Source of the DNA: Oceanospirillaceae bacterium
GTDB lineage: Bacteria > Pseudomonadota > Gammaproteobacteria > Pseudomonadales > Balneatricaceae
Assembly: GCA_013215505.1 (NCBI GenBank)
Contig: JABSQZ010000030.1
Span: 1-44,662, forward strand
Length of the DNA stretch: 44,662 nt
Reading direction: 5' to 3'
This document shows, one piece after another, positions 18,704 through 26,609 of the stretch; the first letter of the stretch is position 1; the number at the start of each line of letters is the position of its first letter. The notes beneath the pieces are model-generated. The model saw nothing but the letters and a program-made list of their open reading frames with translations. It was not told where the DNA came from and searched no databases. Made by a program: the position numbers and the translations under genes.

Positions 18704-18725
18704 AGTGGCTGAGTTTTCAGCCACT
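18704..18725 (-). terminator. Intrinsic terminator overlapping a small minus-strand gene
   Basis: AGTGGCTGA (18704-18712) and TCAGCCACT (18717-18725) form a perfect 9-bp stem with a 4-nt loop. On the minus strand it is followed by TTTATTTTA, a good T-rich tail. The stop codon of the candidate gene at 18724-18861 lies in its upstream arm. It may also stop plus-strand transcripts from the gene at 18442. Confidence 0.75.
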
Positions 18726-18861
18726 ACTGAGGGAAAAACAGCCATAAATTAACACCTGAATATTTACATGGTGCTTTTTTCTCAATGCAATTGATCATTT
18801 TTTCAACCACTTCGTCGCGAACAAAAGCGCCGTCAATATATTTTACTGCATCTGTAGACAA
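18724..18861 (-). CDS. Possible small protein gene, 45 residues
   Basis: This minus-strand frame reads DAVKYIDGAFVRDEVVEK, then MINCIEKKAPCKYSGVNLW and LFFPQ before TAG. It has protein-like composition: an acidic amphipathic helix, two cysteines and a hydrophobic end. The best start is TTG at 18861, with AAGG 5 nt upstream; an internal ATG at 18798 is the alternative. The stop codon is embedded in a perfect minus-strand terminator (18704-18725), which suggests that a transcript really ends here. I do not recognise the family, and it could be the surviving tail of a longer lost gene. Confidence 0.45.
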   Translation of the reverse strand: MSTDAVKYIDGAFVRDEVVEKMINCIEKKAPCKYSGVNLWLFFPQ

Positions 18862-18940
18862 GCCTGCCTTTTACCCTTACAGCAGAAAAACACTATGTTA
18901 TAGTTACGCAAATCACCACTGACTAGGCAATATAATCCCC

Positions 18941-19462
18941 ATGGCCATTTCGTTACAAGAGCAGCTGTTAAAAGCGGGGCTCGCCAGCAAGAAACAAGTG
19001 AATAAAGCAAAAGCTGACAAGAGAAAAAACAAAGGCAAAAATAAGCCCGCTGAAGATCCTCAAAAGCTACAGCGACAACAAGCTGAAAAACGCGAAAAAG
19101 ATAAGCAATTAAATTTGCAGCGCGAACAGGCCAAAACCCTGACAGCGAACCTTTCACAAGCCAGGCAAATTATTGAAAGCAATAGAATTAGCATTCCTGC
19201 TAAGGCCGATATCAACCATCAGTTTTCGCACTTAAAATTTGTCAAAAACATTTACATTGATAAACCCATTCAAGCACAAATGTTTCGCGGTCAATTGACT
19301 ATAATCTTTATGGATGAAAAATACGGGTTAATTCCCACTGATCAGGCGCACCGGGTTTTTGCCCTGCAACCTGAGTGGGTAGTGGAATTGCCTAAACAGG
19401 AAAAGTTAGATGAAGATGACCCGTACGCCGACTATGAAGTCCCTGATGACTTAATGTGGTAA
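18941..19462 (+). CDS. DUF2058 family protein (YaiL-like)
   Basis: This is a 173-residue cytoplasmic protein of the DUF2058/YaiL family, of unknown function with suggested nucleic-acid or nucleoprotein roles. The N-terminus starts with the family segment SLQEQLLKAGLASKKQVNKA and continues into a long lysine/glutamine-rich charged helix (about residues 20-70). The C-terminal domain has HLKFVKNIYIDKPIQAQ, IIFMDEKYGLIP and an acidic tail. A TATAAT box sits only 5 nt before the ATG and there is no ribosome-binding site, so a leaderless or very short-leader transcript is possible. Family assignment is confident; function is not. Confidence 0.88.
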   Translation: MAISLQEQLLKAGLASKKQVNKAKADKRKNKGKNKPAEDPQKLQRQQAEKREKDKQLNLQREQAKTLTANLSQARQIIESNRISIPAKADINHQFSHLKFVKNIYIDKPIQAQMFRGQLTIIFMDEKYGLIPTDQAHRVFALQPEWVVELPKQEKLDEDDPYADYEVPDDLMW

Positions 19463-19659
19463 TACCAGTGAAACAACCTTAATTCGTGATTTCACAGTGG
19501 CTGCAGAAGCTAAGGTATTGGTTTCATAGGGGCATTGAAATGTTGTATTCACCCATAGGTGGTATGGATAATTTCAAACCCGTTTGAGATCGAGAGCTTG
19601 CGTTGTGTACCGCTTTGCAGAAACTGTTTAGGGAATAAAACAATTAATAAGGAAAAGTA

Positions 19660-20850
19660 ATGTTTAACCAGCTGCAAGGCGTTGCTCCAGACGCGCTTTT
19701 AAAATTAATCGTTCAGTACAACCAAGACCAGAGTACTTCTAAAGTTGATTTAGGTGTTGGCGTCTATAAAGATGAAAAAGGCAACACTCCGGTGATGCAG
19801 GCAGTGACCGCAGCTGAGCACATTATCCTCGATAACCAGCAAACCAAATCCTACATTGGCCCGGCGGGCTCCGCGCTGTACTGTGAACTCTCAACACAAC
19901 TGCTATTTGGCAAGAATCACCCGGTGATTAAAGACCGCCGCCTCAGTGTTGCTCAGACTCCAGGCGGCTGCGGCGCACTGAGAATGGCAGCAGAATTTAT
20001 TAATATTTGCTCTCCTGGTGCCACCATTTGGGTCAGCACCCCAACGTGGGTGAACCACATCCCCTTGTTAGGCGAAGCTGGGTTACAGTTAAAAGAATAC
20101 CCTTACTATAACTACGAGACTCAGTCTGTTGATTTTGCACAGATGCTGCAGACCTTAGACAGCGCCAGTGAAGGCGATTTAGTCCTGTTGCACGGCTGCT
20201 GTCACAACCCAAGCGGTGCTGACCTCAGTAGAGAACAGTGGCAGCAAGTCATTGCCCTGGTACTGGCTAAAAACCTGATCCCTTTCATCGATATCGCCTA
20301 TCAGGGACTCGGTGATGGTCTTGAGGAAGACGCCTACGGCTTACGGATGATGGCAGAAGCCGTTCCAGAGATGATAGTGGCTAGCTCTTGCTCGAAAAAT
20401 TTTGGGCTATACCGCGAGCGGACCGGAACTATCGTGATCATTTCGGCAAACGCGGAACGTGCGGCTATCTCTTCCAGCCAACTGTTTAGCATCATTCGCG
20501 GCCACTACTCTATGCCACCGGCACACGGTGCAGCTATCGTAGAAACGATTTTAGACAGCAGCGCCTTACACGGACAGTGGATCAATGAGCTAGATGTTAT
20601 GCGCGCACGCCTGACAGACAACCGCACAGCCTTAGTTGCCAGCATCAAAGCTGCCGGAGCCGGGCGTAATTTTGACTTCATCAGCGCTGAGAAGGGCATG
20701 TTTTCATTCTTAGGTATAAACGAGAGCCAAGTTAATCGCCTGCGTGACGAATACTCTATCTACATGGCCGGTTCCAGCCGCATCAATATAGCCGGTATCG
20801 CCACCCACAATGTTGACTATGTAGCACGAGCGATCGTCGAAGTCCTGTAA
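19660..20850 (+). CDS. Class I aminotransferase, aspartate/aromatic type (AspC/TyrB)
   Basis: This is a PLP-dependent cytoplasmic aminotransferase of 396 residues in the AspC/TyrB (subgroup I-alpha) family, interconverting aspartate or aromatic amino acids and their 2-oxo acids with glutamate/2-oxoglutarate. Motifs include VDLGVGVYKDEKGNTPV near the N-terminus, the cofactor-region LLHGCCHNPSGADLS, FIDIAYQGLGDG, and the PLP lysine in SSCSKNFGLYRERTG. The final substrate-binding arginine is in AGSSRINIAG. AAGGA precedes the ATG. It is alone and followed by a strong terminator. The sequence by eye does not separate TyrB from AspC. Confidence 0.93.
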   Translation: MFNQLQGVAPDALLKLIVQYNQDQSTSKVDLGVGVYKDEKGNTPVMQAVTAAEHIILDNQQTKSYIGPAGSALYCELSTQLLFGKNHPVIKDRRLSVAQTPGGCGALRMAAEFINICSPGATIWVSTPTWVNHIPLLGEAGLQLKEYPYYNYETQSVDFAQMLQTLDSASEGDLVLLHGCCHNPSGADLSREQWQQVIALVLAKNLIPFIDIAYQGLGDGLEEDAYGLRMMAEAVPEMIVASSCSKNFGLYRERTGTIVIISANAERAAISSSQLFSIIRGHYSMPPAHGAAIVETILDSSALHGQWINELDVMRARLTDNRTALVASIKAAGAGRNFDFISAEKGMFSFLGINESQVNRLRDEYSIYMAGSSRINIAGIATHNVDYVARAIVEVL

Positions 20851-20862
20851 CCATAGCCAAAC

Positions 20863-20895
20863 AAAAGACTAGAGCGATGCAAACTCTAGTCTTTT
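20863..20895. terminator. Intrinsic terminator after the aminotransferase gene
   Basis: AAAAGACTAGAG (20863-20874) and CTCTAGTCTTTT (20884-20895) form a perfect 12-bp stem with a 9-nt loop, A-rich on one side and T-rich on the other. It starts 13 nt after the stop codon of the aminotransferase gene. Confidence 0.92.
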
Positions 20896-21007
20896 CTCTA
20901 ATAGGTTGCTGAGAAATACTAGTGATATACTGCTAGCCGCAAGTTGCGCCGATAAAAATATAGACTAAAATTATCCTCATCCAGCAACAACCTGCAGGGC
21001 AATAACA

Positions 21008-21397
21008 ATGTCAGATTACCCAACACTTGAAGAGCTGGACGTTATTTCAACGGAAGAAGTTGTAAGGTATAGCTTAAGCAGAGAAGCGCATCTGGATGTA
21101 CTAAAAATTCACTACAAGCGTAAACCCGGCTCGTTCTTATCCAAGAGTAAAAAATTCCACTTCTGTCGTGGACTCAATCATATGGGTGAACCGCGAGGTG
21201 ATGTGCACTGTAGCCCACAACACGTGTCACCTCAACTACTGCTGGCGATTGAGGAATTACGTAGTTTAATGGCACAGCGGCCGATGCGAAAACGAGCCGA
21301 GATAAAAAATTCCATCTATGAAAAACTCGACAACTTAGAAGTCGTTATCGATTCAAAACTGCAGCACTTAAGAAAACAGTTGGACGATTTAGATTAG
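21008..21397 (+). CDS. DUF3461 family protein
   Basis: This 129-residue cytoplasmic protein matches DUF3461: it opens with YPTLEELDVISTEEVVRYSL, followed by LDVLKIHYKRKPGSFLSKSK and KFHFCRG, then a C-terminal charged coiled-coil-like region (about residues 75-129). It has no signal peptide or membrane segment. The start ATG has GCAGGGC about 8 nt upstream. The function of the family is unknown. It is convergent with nadA. Confidence 0.85.
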   Translation: MSDYPTLEELDVISTEEVVRYSLSREAHLDVLKIHYKRKPGSFLSKSKKFHFCRGLNHMGEPRGDVHCSPQHVSPQLLLAIEELRSLMAQRPMRKRAEIKNSIYEKLDNLEVVIDSKLQHLRKQLDDLD

Positions 21398-21427
21398 AGC
21401 TGTAGAAAATATAACCCGAGCAGCAGA

Positions 21428-21461
21428 AAACAGAGCACTGATTTATAACACAGCCCTGTTT
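21428..21461. terminator. Weak stem-loop between DUF3461 gene and nadA
   Basis: AAACAG (21428-21433) pairs with CTGTTT (21456-21461), extended by an imperfect GC pair, across a long loop. It lies between two convergent stop codons, but the stem is short and the T-run is limited. Confidence 0.35.
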
Positions 21462-21480
21462 CGACCGAGAGCTTGATAAC

Positions 21481-22533
21481 TTAAACGTTGAGGGTTTGGG
21501 CAAAATCCAACATGCGCTGCAGCGGAATTTGTGCTCGCACTCTTAACTGCTCATCGACAAACACTTCATTGCTGTAGTTTTCCAGACTGGAAACGATATT
21601 CTGCAGGCCATTCATCGCCATCCAAGGGCAGTGAGCACAGCTGCGACAAGTTGCCCCACTACCGCCAGTCGGCGCGGCGATAAATTCTTTATCAGGTGCC
21701 GCCTGTTGCATCTTATAAAAGATACCGCGATCGGTAGCGACGATGAATTTTTTATTCGGCATACGCGCAGCGGCATCAATAATCTGGGTTGTTGATCCCA
21801 CTGCATCGGCAATTTCAATCACCGAGGCAGGTGATTCCGGATGCACTAAGATAGCGGCTTCCGGGAAAATCTGGTGTAACTCTAAGATGCCTTTTGCCTG
21901 GAACTCTTCATGTACAATACAAGAGCCATGCCACATCAGCATTTCTATGCCAGTCTGTTTCTGCACGTAATTACCCAGATGCTGATCCGGGGCCCAGATA
22001 ACTTTTTTGCCCTGCTCTTCTAAATGTCTGACCACATCCACTGCGATACTAGAGGTAACCACCCAATCGGCCCGCGCTTTAACGGCGGCGGAAGTATTGG
22101 CGTAAACCACCACTACATGATCGGGATGCTGATCGCAAAAGGCACTGAACTCATCAATAGGGCAACCTATATCCAAAGAACAAGTGGCTTCCAGTGTCGG
22201 CATCAAAATACGTTTTTCCGGACTGAGGATCTTAGAGGTCTCGCCCATAAACTTAACGCCGGCGACAATCAATGTCTGCTCAGGACGCTGGCTGCCAAAA
22301 CGAGCCATTTCCAGAGAATCAGAGATACAACCACCCGTTTCCTCGGTGATTTCCTGAACTACAGCATCGGTATAGTAGTGAGAGACTAGACAGGCATCCC
22401 GCTCTTTAAGCAGTGTTTTAATACGCGCTTTATAACTGTCAATTTCGGATTGGCTTAATTCTGAAGGCAAATGTTCATGAGCAAAATGCTCTTGAATCAT
22501 AATTTTGTCTTGTAGGGAATTGGCTGCTGACAT
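21481..22533 (-). CDS. nadA: Quinolinate synthase A
   Basis: NadA is the [4Fe-4S] enzyme that condenses iminoaspartate with dihydroxyacetone phosphate to quinolinate in de novo NAD synthesis. The 350-residue length is normal. Cluster cysteines are visible in [12 protein letters not shown], in [14 protein letters not shown] and in the [13 protein letters not shown] motif. Other family parts are [12 protein letters not shown] and [12 protein letters not shown]. An alternative start at 22500 (MIQEHF) is possible; neither has a strong ribosome-binding site. It sits next to tRNA-Lys and queC, a common gammaproteobacterial neighbourhood. Confidence 0.96.
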   Translation of the reverse strand: MSAANSLQDKIMIQEHFAHEHLPSELSQSEIDSYKARIKTLLKERDACLVSHYYTDAVVQEITEETGGCISDSLEMARFGSQRPEQTLIVAGVKFMGETSKILSPEKRILMPTLEATCSLDIGCPIDEFSAFCDQHPDHVVVVYANTSAAVKARADWVVTSSIAVDVVRHLEEQGKKVIWAPDQHLGNYVQKQTGIEMLMWHGSCIVHEEFQAKGILELHQIFPEAAILVHPESPASVIEIADAVGSTTQIIDAAARMPNKKFIVATDRGIFYKMQQAAPDKEFIAAPTGGSGATCRSCAHCPWMAMNGLQNIVSSLENYSNEVFVDEQLRVRAQIPLQRMLDFAQTLNV

Positions 22534-22590
22534 GAGATTCTAATCAATTAACTCTGGTATATAGCTACTATACCGGATTTTAACAGGGAG

Positions 22591-22666
22591 TGGTGGGCCG
22601 TGTAGGATTCGAACCTACGACCAATTGGTTAAAAGCCAACTGCTCTACCAACTGAGCTAACGGCCC
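22591..22666 (-). tRNA. tRNA-Lys (anticodon TTT)
   Basis: The reverse strand folds as a standard 76-nt tRNA with encoded CCA: acceptor arms GGGCCGT and ACGGCCC, D-arm AGCTCAGTTGGTAGAGC, an anticodon loop CTTTTAA with anticodon TTT, and T-arm GTTCGAATC. No variable-arm expansion is present. It lies between nadA and queC on the same strand. Confidence 0.98.
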
Positions 22667-22821
22667 GCTGAGAAGGAGGTCATTGTACTTTTTCAGCGGG
22701 AAAAAGCAAGCGGTGGGACAGCCTTTTTCAGATTAAATACAAAGATAGTTACAACTGCAAACAAGAGCTATTTGGCCAGCAAGATTTACTGCTTATCTAC
22801 CGCCAGCCAATAAAAGCTCCT

Positions 22822-23517
22822 CTAAAAATAGTGGGTTTGATCAGCGACCCCAGCCTGCTCAAAACCCTCTCGGCGCAACTTACAACTATCGCAATGATTG
22901 CAGGCATAACCTCGGTCATCCGCCTGGTAGCAAGAGACCGTCTGTTTATAGTCGATACCTAAAGCCAATCCCCGCTCGATGATCTCACCTTTAGTCATAT
23001 TCATTAACGGTGTTTCAATTGACAGTTTATTGCCCTCGACACCGGCGCGAGTGGCCAAATTCGCCATTAACTCAAAGGCTTGAATAAATTCTGGGCGGCA
23101 GTCCGGATATCCTGAGTAATCCACCGAGTTTACACCGATAAATATAGCATCGGCCTCTAGCACTTCAGCCCAACCCAGGGCCAGCGACAAAAACACGGTA
23201 TTTCGTGCTGGCACATAAGTCACCGGAATCTCGAATTCCTGTGGTTCTCCCTCTGGCATATCAATGCTTAAGTCGGTCAGAGCCGAGCCACCAAAGTCTT
23301 CAAGCGGCATACGCAACACTTTATGCTCAATAGCTGCCGCCTTTTTGGCCAGTACTTTTGCCGCTTGTAGCTCCACCACTGAGCGCTGGCCATAATCAAA
23401 GCTTAACACGTAACAATCATAGTTTTGCTCTGTCGCCATAGCCAATACTGTTGCGGAGTCTAATCCGCCAGATAGCAAGATAACTGCTCTCTGTTTTTTT
23501 ACCTTATTCATTTTCAT
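22822..23517 (-). CDS. queC: 7-cyano-7-deazaguanine synthase
   Basis: QueC converts 7-carboxy-7-deazaguanine to preQ0 using ATP and ammonia, in queuosine biosynthesis. It has 231 residues. The PP-loop motif [13 protein letters not shown] lies at the N-terminus, [18 protein letters not shown] in the middle and the zinc-binding cysteines in [19 protein letters not shown] at the C-terminus. It lies downstream of the tol-pal-cpoB unit but behind a terminator, so it probably has its own promoter. queE, often found directly before queC in related genomes, is not present here. Confidence 0.96.
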   Translation of the reverse strand: MKMNKVKKQRAVILLSGGLDSATVLAMATEQNYDCYVLSFDYGQRSVVELQAAKVLAKKAAAIEHKVLRMPLEDFGGSALTDLSIDMPEGEPQEFEIPVTYVPARNTVFLSLALGWAEVLEADAIFIGVNSVDYSGYPDCRPEFIQAFELMANLATRAGVEGNKLSIETPLMNMTKGEIIERGLALGIDYKQTVSCYQADDRGYACNHCDSCKLRREGFEQAGVADQTHYF

Positions 23518-23675
23518 AACCTAAAATTACGTTTAATCTGGCGCTAGCCAGAATCTCTGCCGTGCTTCGGAATCCCCTCAGAGCGAGAAGACACACCACA
23601 TATTTTATCTGTTGGGGCAATCTGCTGACTTGCTAACTAGCTCCAGTAGCAGATGCATTATAACTGAGCACACAA

Positions 23676-23700
23676 AAAAACAGGCACAGGGCCTGTTTTT
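23676..23700. terminator. Intrinsic terminator after cpoB
   Basis: AAAAACAGGC (23676-23685) and GCCTGTTTTT (23691-23700) form a perfect 10-bp stem with a 5-nt loop, T-rich on both exits. It lies about 75 nt after the cpoB stop codon on the minus strand and separates the tol-pal operon from queC. Confidence 0.92.
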
Positions 23701-23775
23701 AGTTTTATACAGATTTTAATATTAGCGCATTTAGCTCAATTTTTGGAATGCTTTAACAATAATTTGCCAGGGCAA

Positions 23776-24456
23776 TTATTTTAACGCATTTCTAGCCAGT
23801 TTGGCAGCGGCAGCTTTTGGAAATTGCTGCACTACTTGCTGCCAGGTGGCGATTGCGTCTTGTGCTTTGCCCATTCTCTGGTAAGTCCTTCCCAGCTTAT
23901 ATAAAGCATCGGGAATTTTTGCTGACTTGGCATGCTTTGCTATCAGCTGCTGAAAGTAACCGGCAGCTGCAGGCAATTTCCCCTGGGCCAAACTGACTTC
24001 ACCCAGCCAGTAAATAGCATTCGAAAGACGCGGGCTTTTAGCATGTATCTTCATATACTCTTTAAAAGCCGCTTCTGCTTTAACCAGCTCTTGAGATTTC
24101 ACATAGGCGAACGCGCTGCTGTAGTCTTGCTGTTCGTTACCGGACAACACTGCCGCTGGAAGATCAGCAGCCGAACCTGATGCGCCGGAGCTATAACTCC
24201 CTCCCAGACGCTGATCAAACTCGGTATACATGTCATTTTGCCGCTGTTTTAACTCATCCAGCTCATACTTCTGCGATTCTACTAAACCGCGCAGCTGCCG
24301 CATTTCAGCCTGTAACTGCTGGACCACTAACACTAAATCGTAACTCTGGTTAGAAGAACCGGCACCTTCAGTGATTTTGATGACTTCAACCGTGTTTGCC
24401 GACAGCGAACTGCTGGCAACCAGAGCCCCAAAACACAAACATTTAAACAATCTCAA
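23776..24456 (-). CDS. cpoB: Cell division coordinator CpoB (YbgF)
   Basis: CpoB is a periplasmic protein that links PBP1B/LpoB peptidoglycan synthesis to the Tol machinery during division. It has 226 residues: a signal peptide (MRLFKCLCFG core, cleavage about residue 20), an N-terminal trimerising coiled coil (about 35-75, LVLVVQQLQAEMRQLRGLVE), a linker, and C-terminal TPR repeats (about 110-226, AIYWLGEVSLAQGKLPAAAG, IPDALYKLGRTYQRMGKAQD). The start is TTG with AGG 8 nt upstream. It is the last gene of the tol-pal operon. Confidence 0.95.
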   Translation of the reverse strand: MRLFKCLCFGALVASSSLSANTVEVIKITEGAGSSNQSYDLVLVVQQLQAEMRQLRGLVESQKYELDELKQRQNDMYTEFDQRLGGSYSSGASGSAADLPAAVLSGNEQQDYSSAFAYVKSQELVKAEAAFKEYMKIHAKSPRLSNAIYWLGEVSLAQGKLPAAAGYFQQLIAKHAKSAKIPDALYKLGRTYQRMGKAQDAIATWQQVVQQFPKAAAAKLARNALK

Positions 24457-24488
24457 AGCAGCTTACCTATATAGACGACGGGCTATCT

Positions 24489-25004
24489 TTACTTAGCAGT
24501 GTATCTAACTTCAACACGGCGACTCTTAGAGGCCAATCCAGAGATATCAGGCTTCTCTTCACCGTAACTGATAGTTTCTAGCTGGCTACCACTGACACCA
24601 CGACCAATAAAGAACTGCTCAACCGCCTGGGCACGACGCTCACCTAGTGCGATGTTATACTCACGAGTTCCCTGCTCATCAGCATGACCTTCAAGACGCA
24701 CAGAAGCCGCTGAATTTTGTGCTAAGAACTGGGCATGCAAGGCAAGACTTGGCAAGGCTTCTGAGCGTATAACTGACTGGTCAAATTCAAAATAATAAAC
24801 ACTTTGCAGATCACCAACATTCTCGCTGTTGATACCAGTAATCTGACTTCCAGTGCTGGCAGCAGAGGTGCTTGCAGCTGATGCATCATCAACATCAGCG
24901 GTAGTTTTAACTTGGCCACTACAACCTGCAACGATCAGTGCCGCAACTGCAATACCGGCAAATTTTGAAACTTTTTTGACCTGAGTCAAACTTGAAACTG
25001 TCAT
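24489..25004 (-). CDS. pal: Peptidoglycan-associated lipoprotein Pal
   Basis: Pal is the outer-membrane lipoprotein that binds peptidoglycan and TolB and helps outer-membrane constriction. From ATG 25004 (GGAG 6 nt upstream) it has 171 residues. The upstream TTG at 25016 overlaps this ribosome-binding site and is rejected. The signal peptide ends in a lipobox with Cys28 (ALIVAGCSG). A Ser/Ala-rich linker leads to the OmpA-like domain (about 65-171) with VYYFEFDQSVI, LEGHADEQGTREYNIALGER and RRVEVRYTAK. It is preceded by tolB and followed 32 nt later by cpoB. Confidence 0.97.
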   Translation of the reverse strand: MTVSSLTQVKKVSKFAGIAVAALIVAGCSGQVKTTADVDDASAASTSAASTGSQITGINSENVGDLQSVYYFEFDQSVIRSEALPSLALHAQFLAQNSAASVRLEGHADEQGTREYNIALGERRAQAVEQFFIGRGVSGSQLETISYGEEKPDISGLASKSRRVEVRYTAK

Positions 25005-25099
25005 GGAGCTCTCCAAATATTCGATGGCTGATTGCCATATTTCTAGTTATTTTCACAATAGTTATCAGCACATCAAGTCGTGCTAATAACAATTATCAA

Positions 25100-26383
25100 T
25101 TAATTCAAGAACGGTGACCAGGCGGGCTCTCGTACCTCGCCAAGCGATGACGGCATAGTAAACTTAATTTTGCCATCCAGAGAAACCCCGGCCAACACAC
25201 CTCTTCCACCTAATTTAGTCGCGTACATAACCACAACGCCGTTAGGGGAAATACTCGGTGACTCATCATCTTTTGACGACGTCAGTATTCTTAAATTGCC
25301 ACTTTTCAATTCTTGTACTGCTATGTGATAGCCCGAGGAATCCTGATGCACCATGGTCAGGAAGCGACCATCCTGGGTGAGTCTGCCACGGCTATTGTAG
25401 CGGCCCTTAAAGGTTAAACGTTTAGTCACACGTGTGGCCAGATCGATAGAGTAAATCTGCGCCCTACCCGCTCGGTCCGATGTAAACAATATTGAGCGAC
25501 CATCCGGAGACCAGGTGGGCTCGGTATCTATACCATAGTGGCGGGTGATACGATCTAAACGACCTGTGGTCAAGTTCAGTACATAGATTTCCGGATTACC
25601 ATCTTTGGATAAAACGATGGCCAACTTATTGCCAGTAGGATCCCAGGCCGGAGCACCATTTAAACCTTTAAACGACTGAATACTTTGACGAACACCGGTT
25701 TCCCAATGATGGATATAGATGACCGGTTTGTCCGTTTCAAATGAAACGTAAGCGAGCTTTTTACCATCGCGTGACCAAGTCGGTGACATAATTGGCTCGT
25801 TAGATGAAAGTATTGTCTGAGATCTGGCTCCATCGGCGTCGGCCATTTGCAGTCGGTATTTTTTGGACGGGCCACGCCCCTGCGCAGTGACATAGACCAC
25901 TTGAGTTGAGAAAGCACCGCGAATACCGGTAATTTTTTGAAAAACCTCATCGGCGATATAGTGCGCCACATCTCTTAGACTGGCCCCTTCACTGTCGATA
26001 TCTTGCGCCCAAATTTTCTGCTCGCTTAAAATATCAAATAGCTCCACATGGGCACTAACCCCGGTTGCTGAAGGTTTTAAACTGCCAACCAACATATAGT
26101 CATTACCGGAGATACGCCAGTCGCGAAAAAATATCTGATCTTGCTGTTCCGGGGAACTAAGCATGTTCTGCTGGGCCATCAGCTTAAACATGCCGCTTTG
26201 ACGCAAATCGTTAGCGATGATCGCCGATACATCTTCAGAGAGCGCATTGTCACCATCCCAGCCAAAGGGCACCACTGCTATATGCGTCGGCTCTTCTATC
26301 CCTTCAACTATTTCAACAACGACTTCCGCACTGACGTTAAAACTAATCAGCGCTGCCAAAGTGATACAAAATCTTTTAAACAT
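25100..26383 (-). CDS. tolB: Tol-Pal system protein TolB
   Basis: TolB is the periplasmic beta-propeller partner of Pal and TolA. I chose ATG 26383 (AAGGT about 8 nt upstream), giving 427 residues with a signal peptide cleaved after Ala19 (FNVSA). The N-terminal domain (about 20-150) carries IAVVPFGWDGDN, and the C-terminal six-bladed propeller has repeated W-S-x-D-G blade motifs such as SPTWSRDGKKLAYVS, EPTWSPDGRSILFTSDRAG and RLTQDGRFLTM. A 226-nt gap with an inverted repeat separates it from tolA, so a second promoter is plausible. Confidence 0.97.
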   Translation of the reverse strand: MFKRFCITLAALISFNVSAEVVVEIVEGIEEPTHIAVVPFGWDGDNALSEDVSAIIANDLRQSGMFKLMAQQNMLSSPEQQDQIFFRDWRISGNDYMLVGSLKPSATGVSAHVELFDILSEQKIWAQDIDSEGASLRDVAHYIADEVFQKITGIRGAFSTQVVYVTAQGRGPSKKYRLQMADADGARSQTILSSNEPIMSPTWSRDGKKLAYVSFETDKPVIYIHHWETGVRQSIQSFKGLNGAPAWDPTGNKLAIVLSKDGNPEIYVLNLTTGRLDRITRHYGIDTEPTWSPDGRSILFTSDRAGRAQIYSIDLATRVTKRLTFKGRYNSRGRLTQDGRFLTMVHQDSSGYHIAVQELKSGNLRILTSSKDDESPSISPNGVVVMYATKLGGRGVLAGVSLDGKIKFTMPSSLGEVREPAWSPFLN

Positions 26384-26552
26384 CAATTTTACCTTTTTAG
26401 TTTTCTGCACTAAAATTTCTTAACATTTAGCAAAGCTAATAAATAATGAGCGAAACTCCCACTTAAGGTACTCAAGTGAAGCTAGCTATAACTCAGCTAA
26501 TTTTGCATACCCGCATGACGCATGCCGTCAGTTGCATATTGTCGCTTAAAAC

Positions 26553-26604
26553 AACAGTTGAGTACTGTATTACATAACGATCATTAAATGCCTTCTCAAC
26601 TGTT
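26553..26604. repeat. Inverted repeat between tolA and tolB
   Basis: AACAGTTGAG (26553-26562) and CTCAACTGTT (26595-26604) are perfect 10-bp complements separated by 32 nt. The 226-nt gap that holds them is unusual in an otherwise tightly packed operon. It may be an attenuating structure, a protein-binding site or part of a promoter region for tolB-pal-cpoB. Confidence 0.7.
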
Positions 26605-26609
26605 CTTTA

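Noticed and set aside
23518-23675. preQ1 riboswitch before queC
   Set aside because: No preQ1-type motif (short stem with A-rich tail and flanking pairing) was visible.
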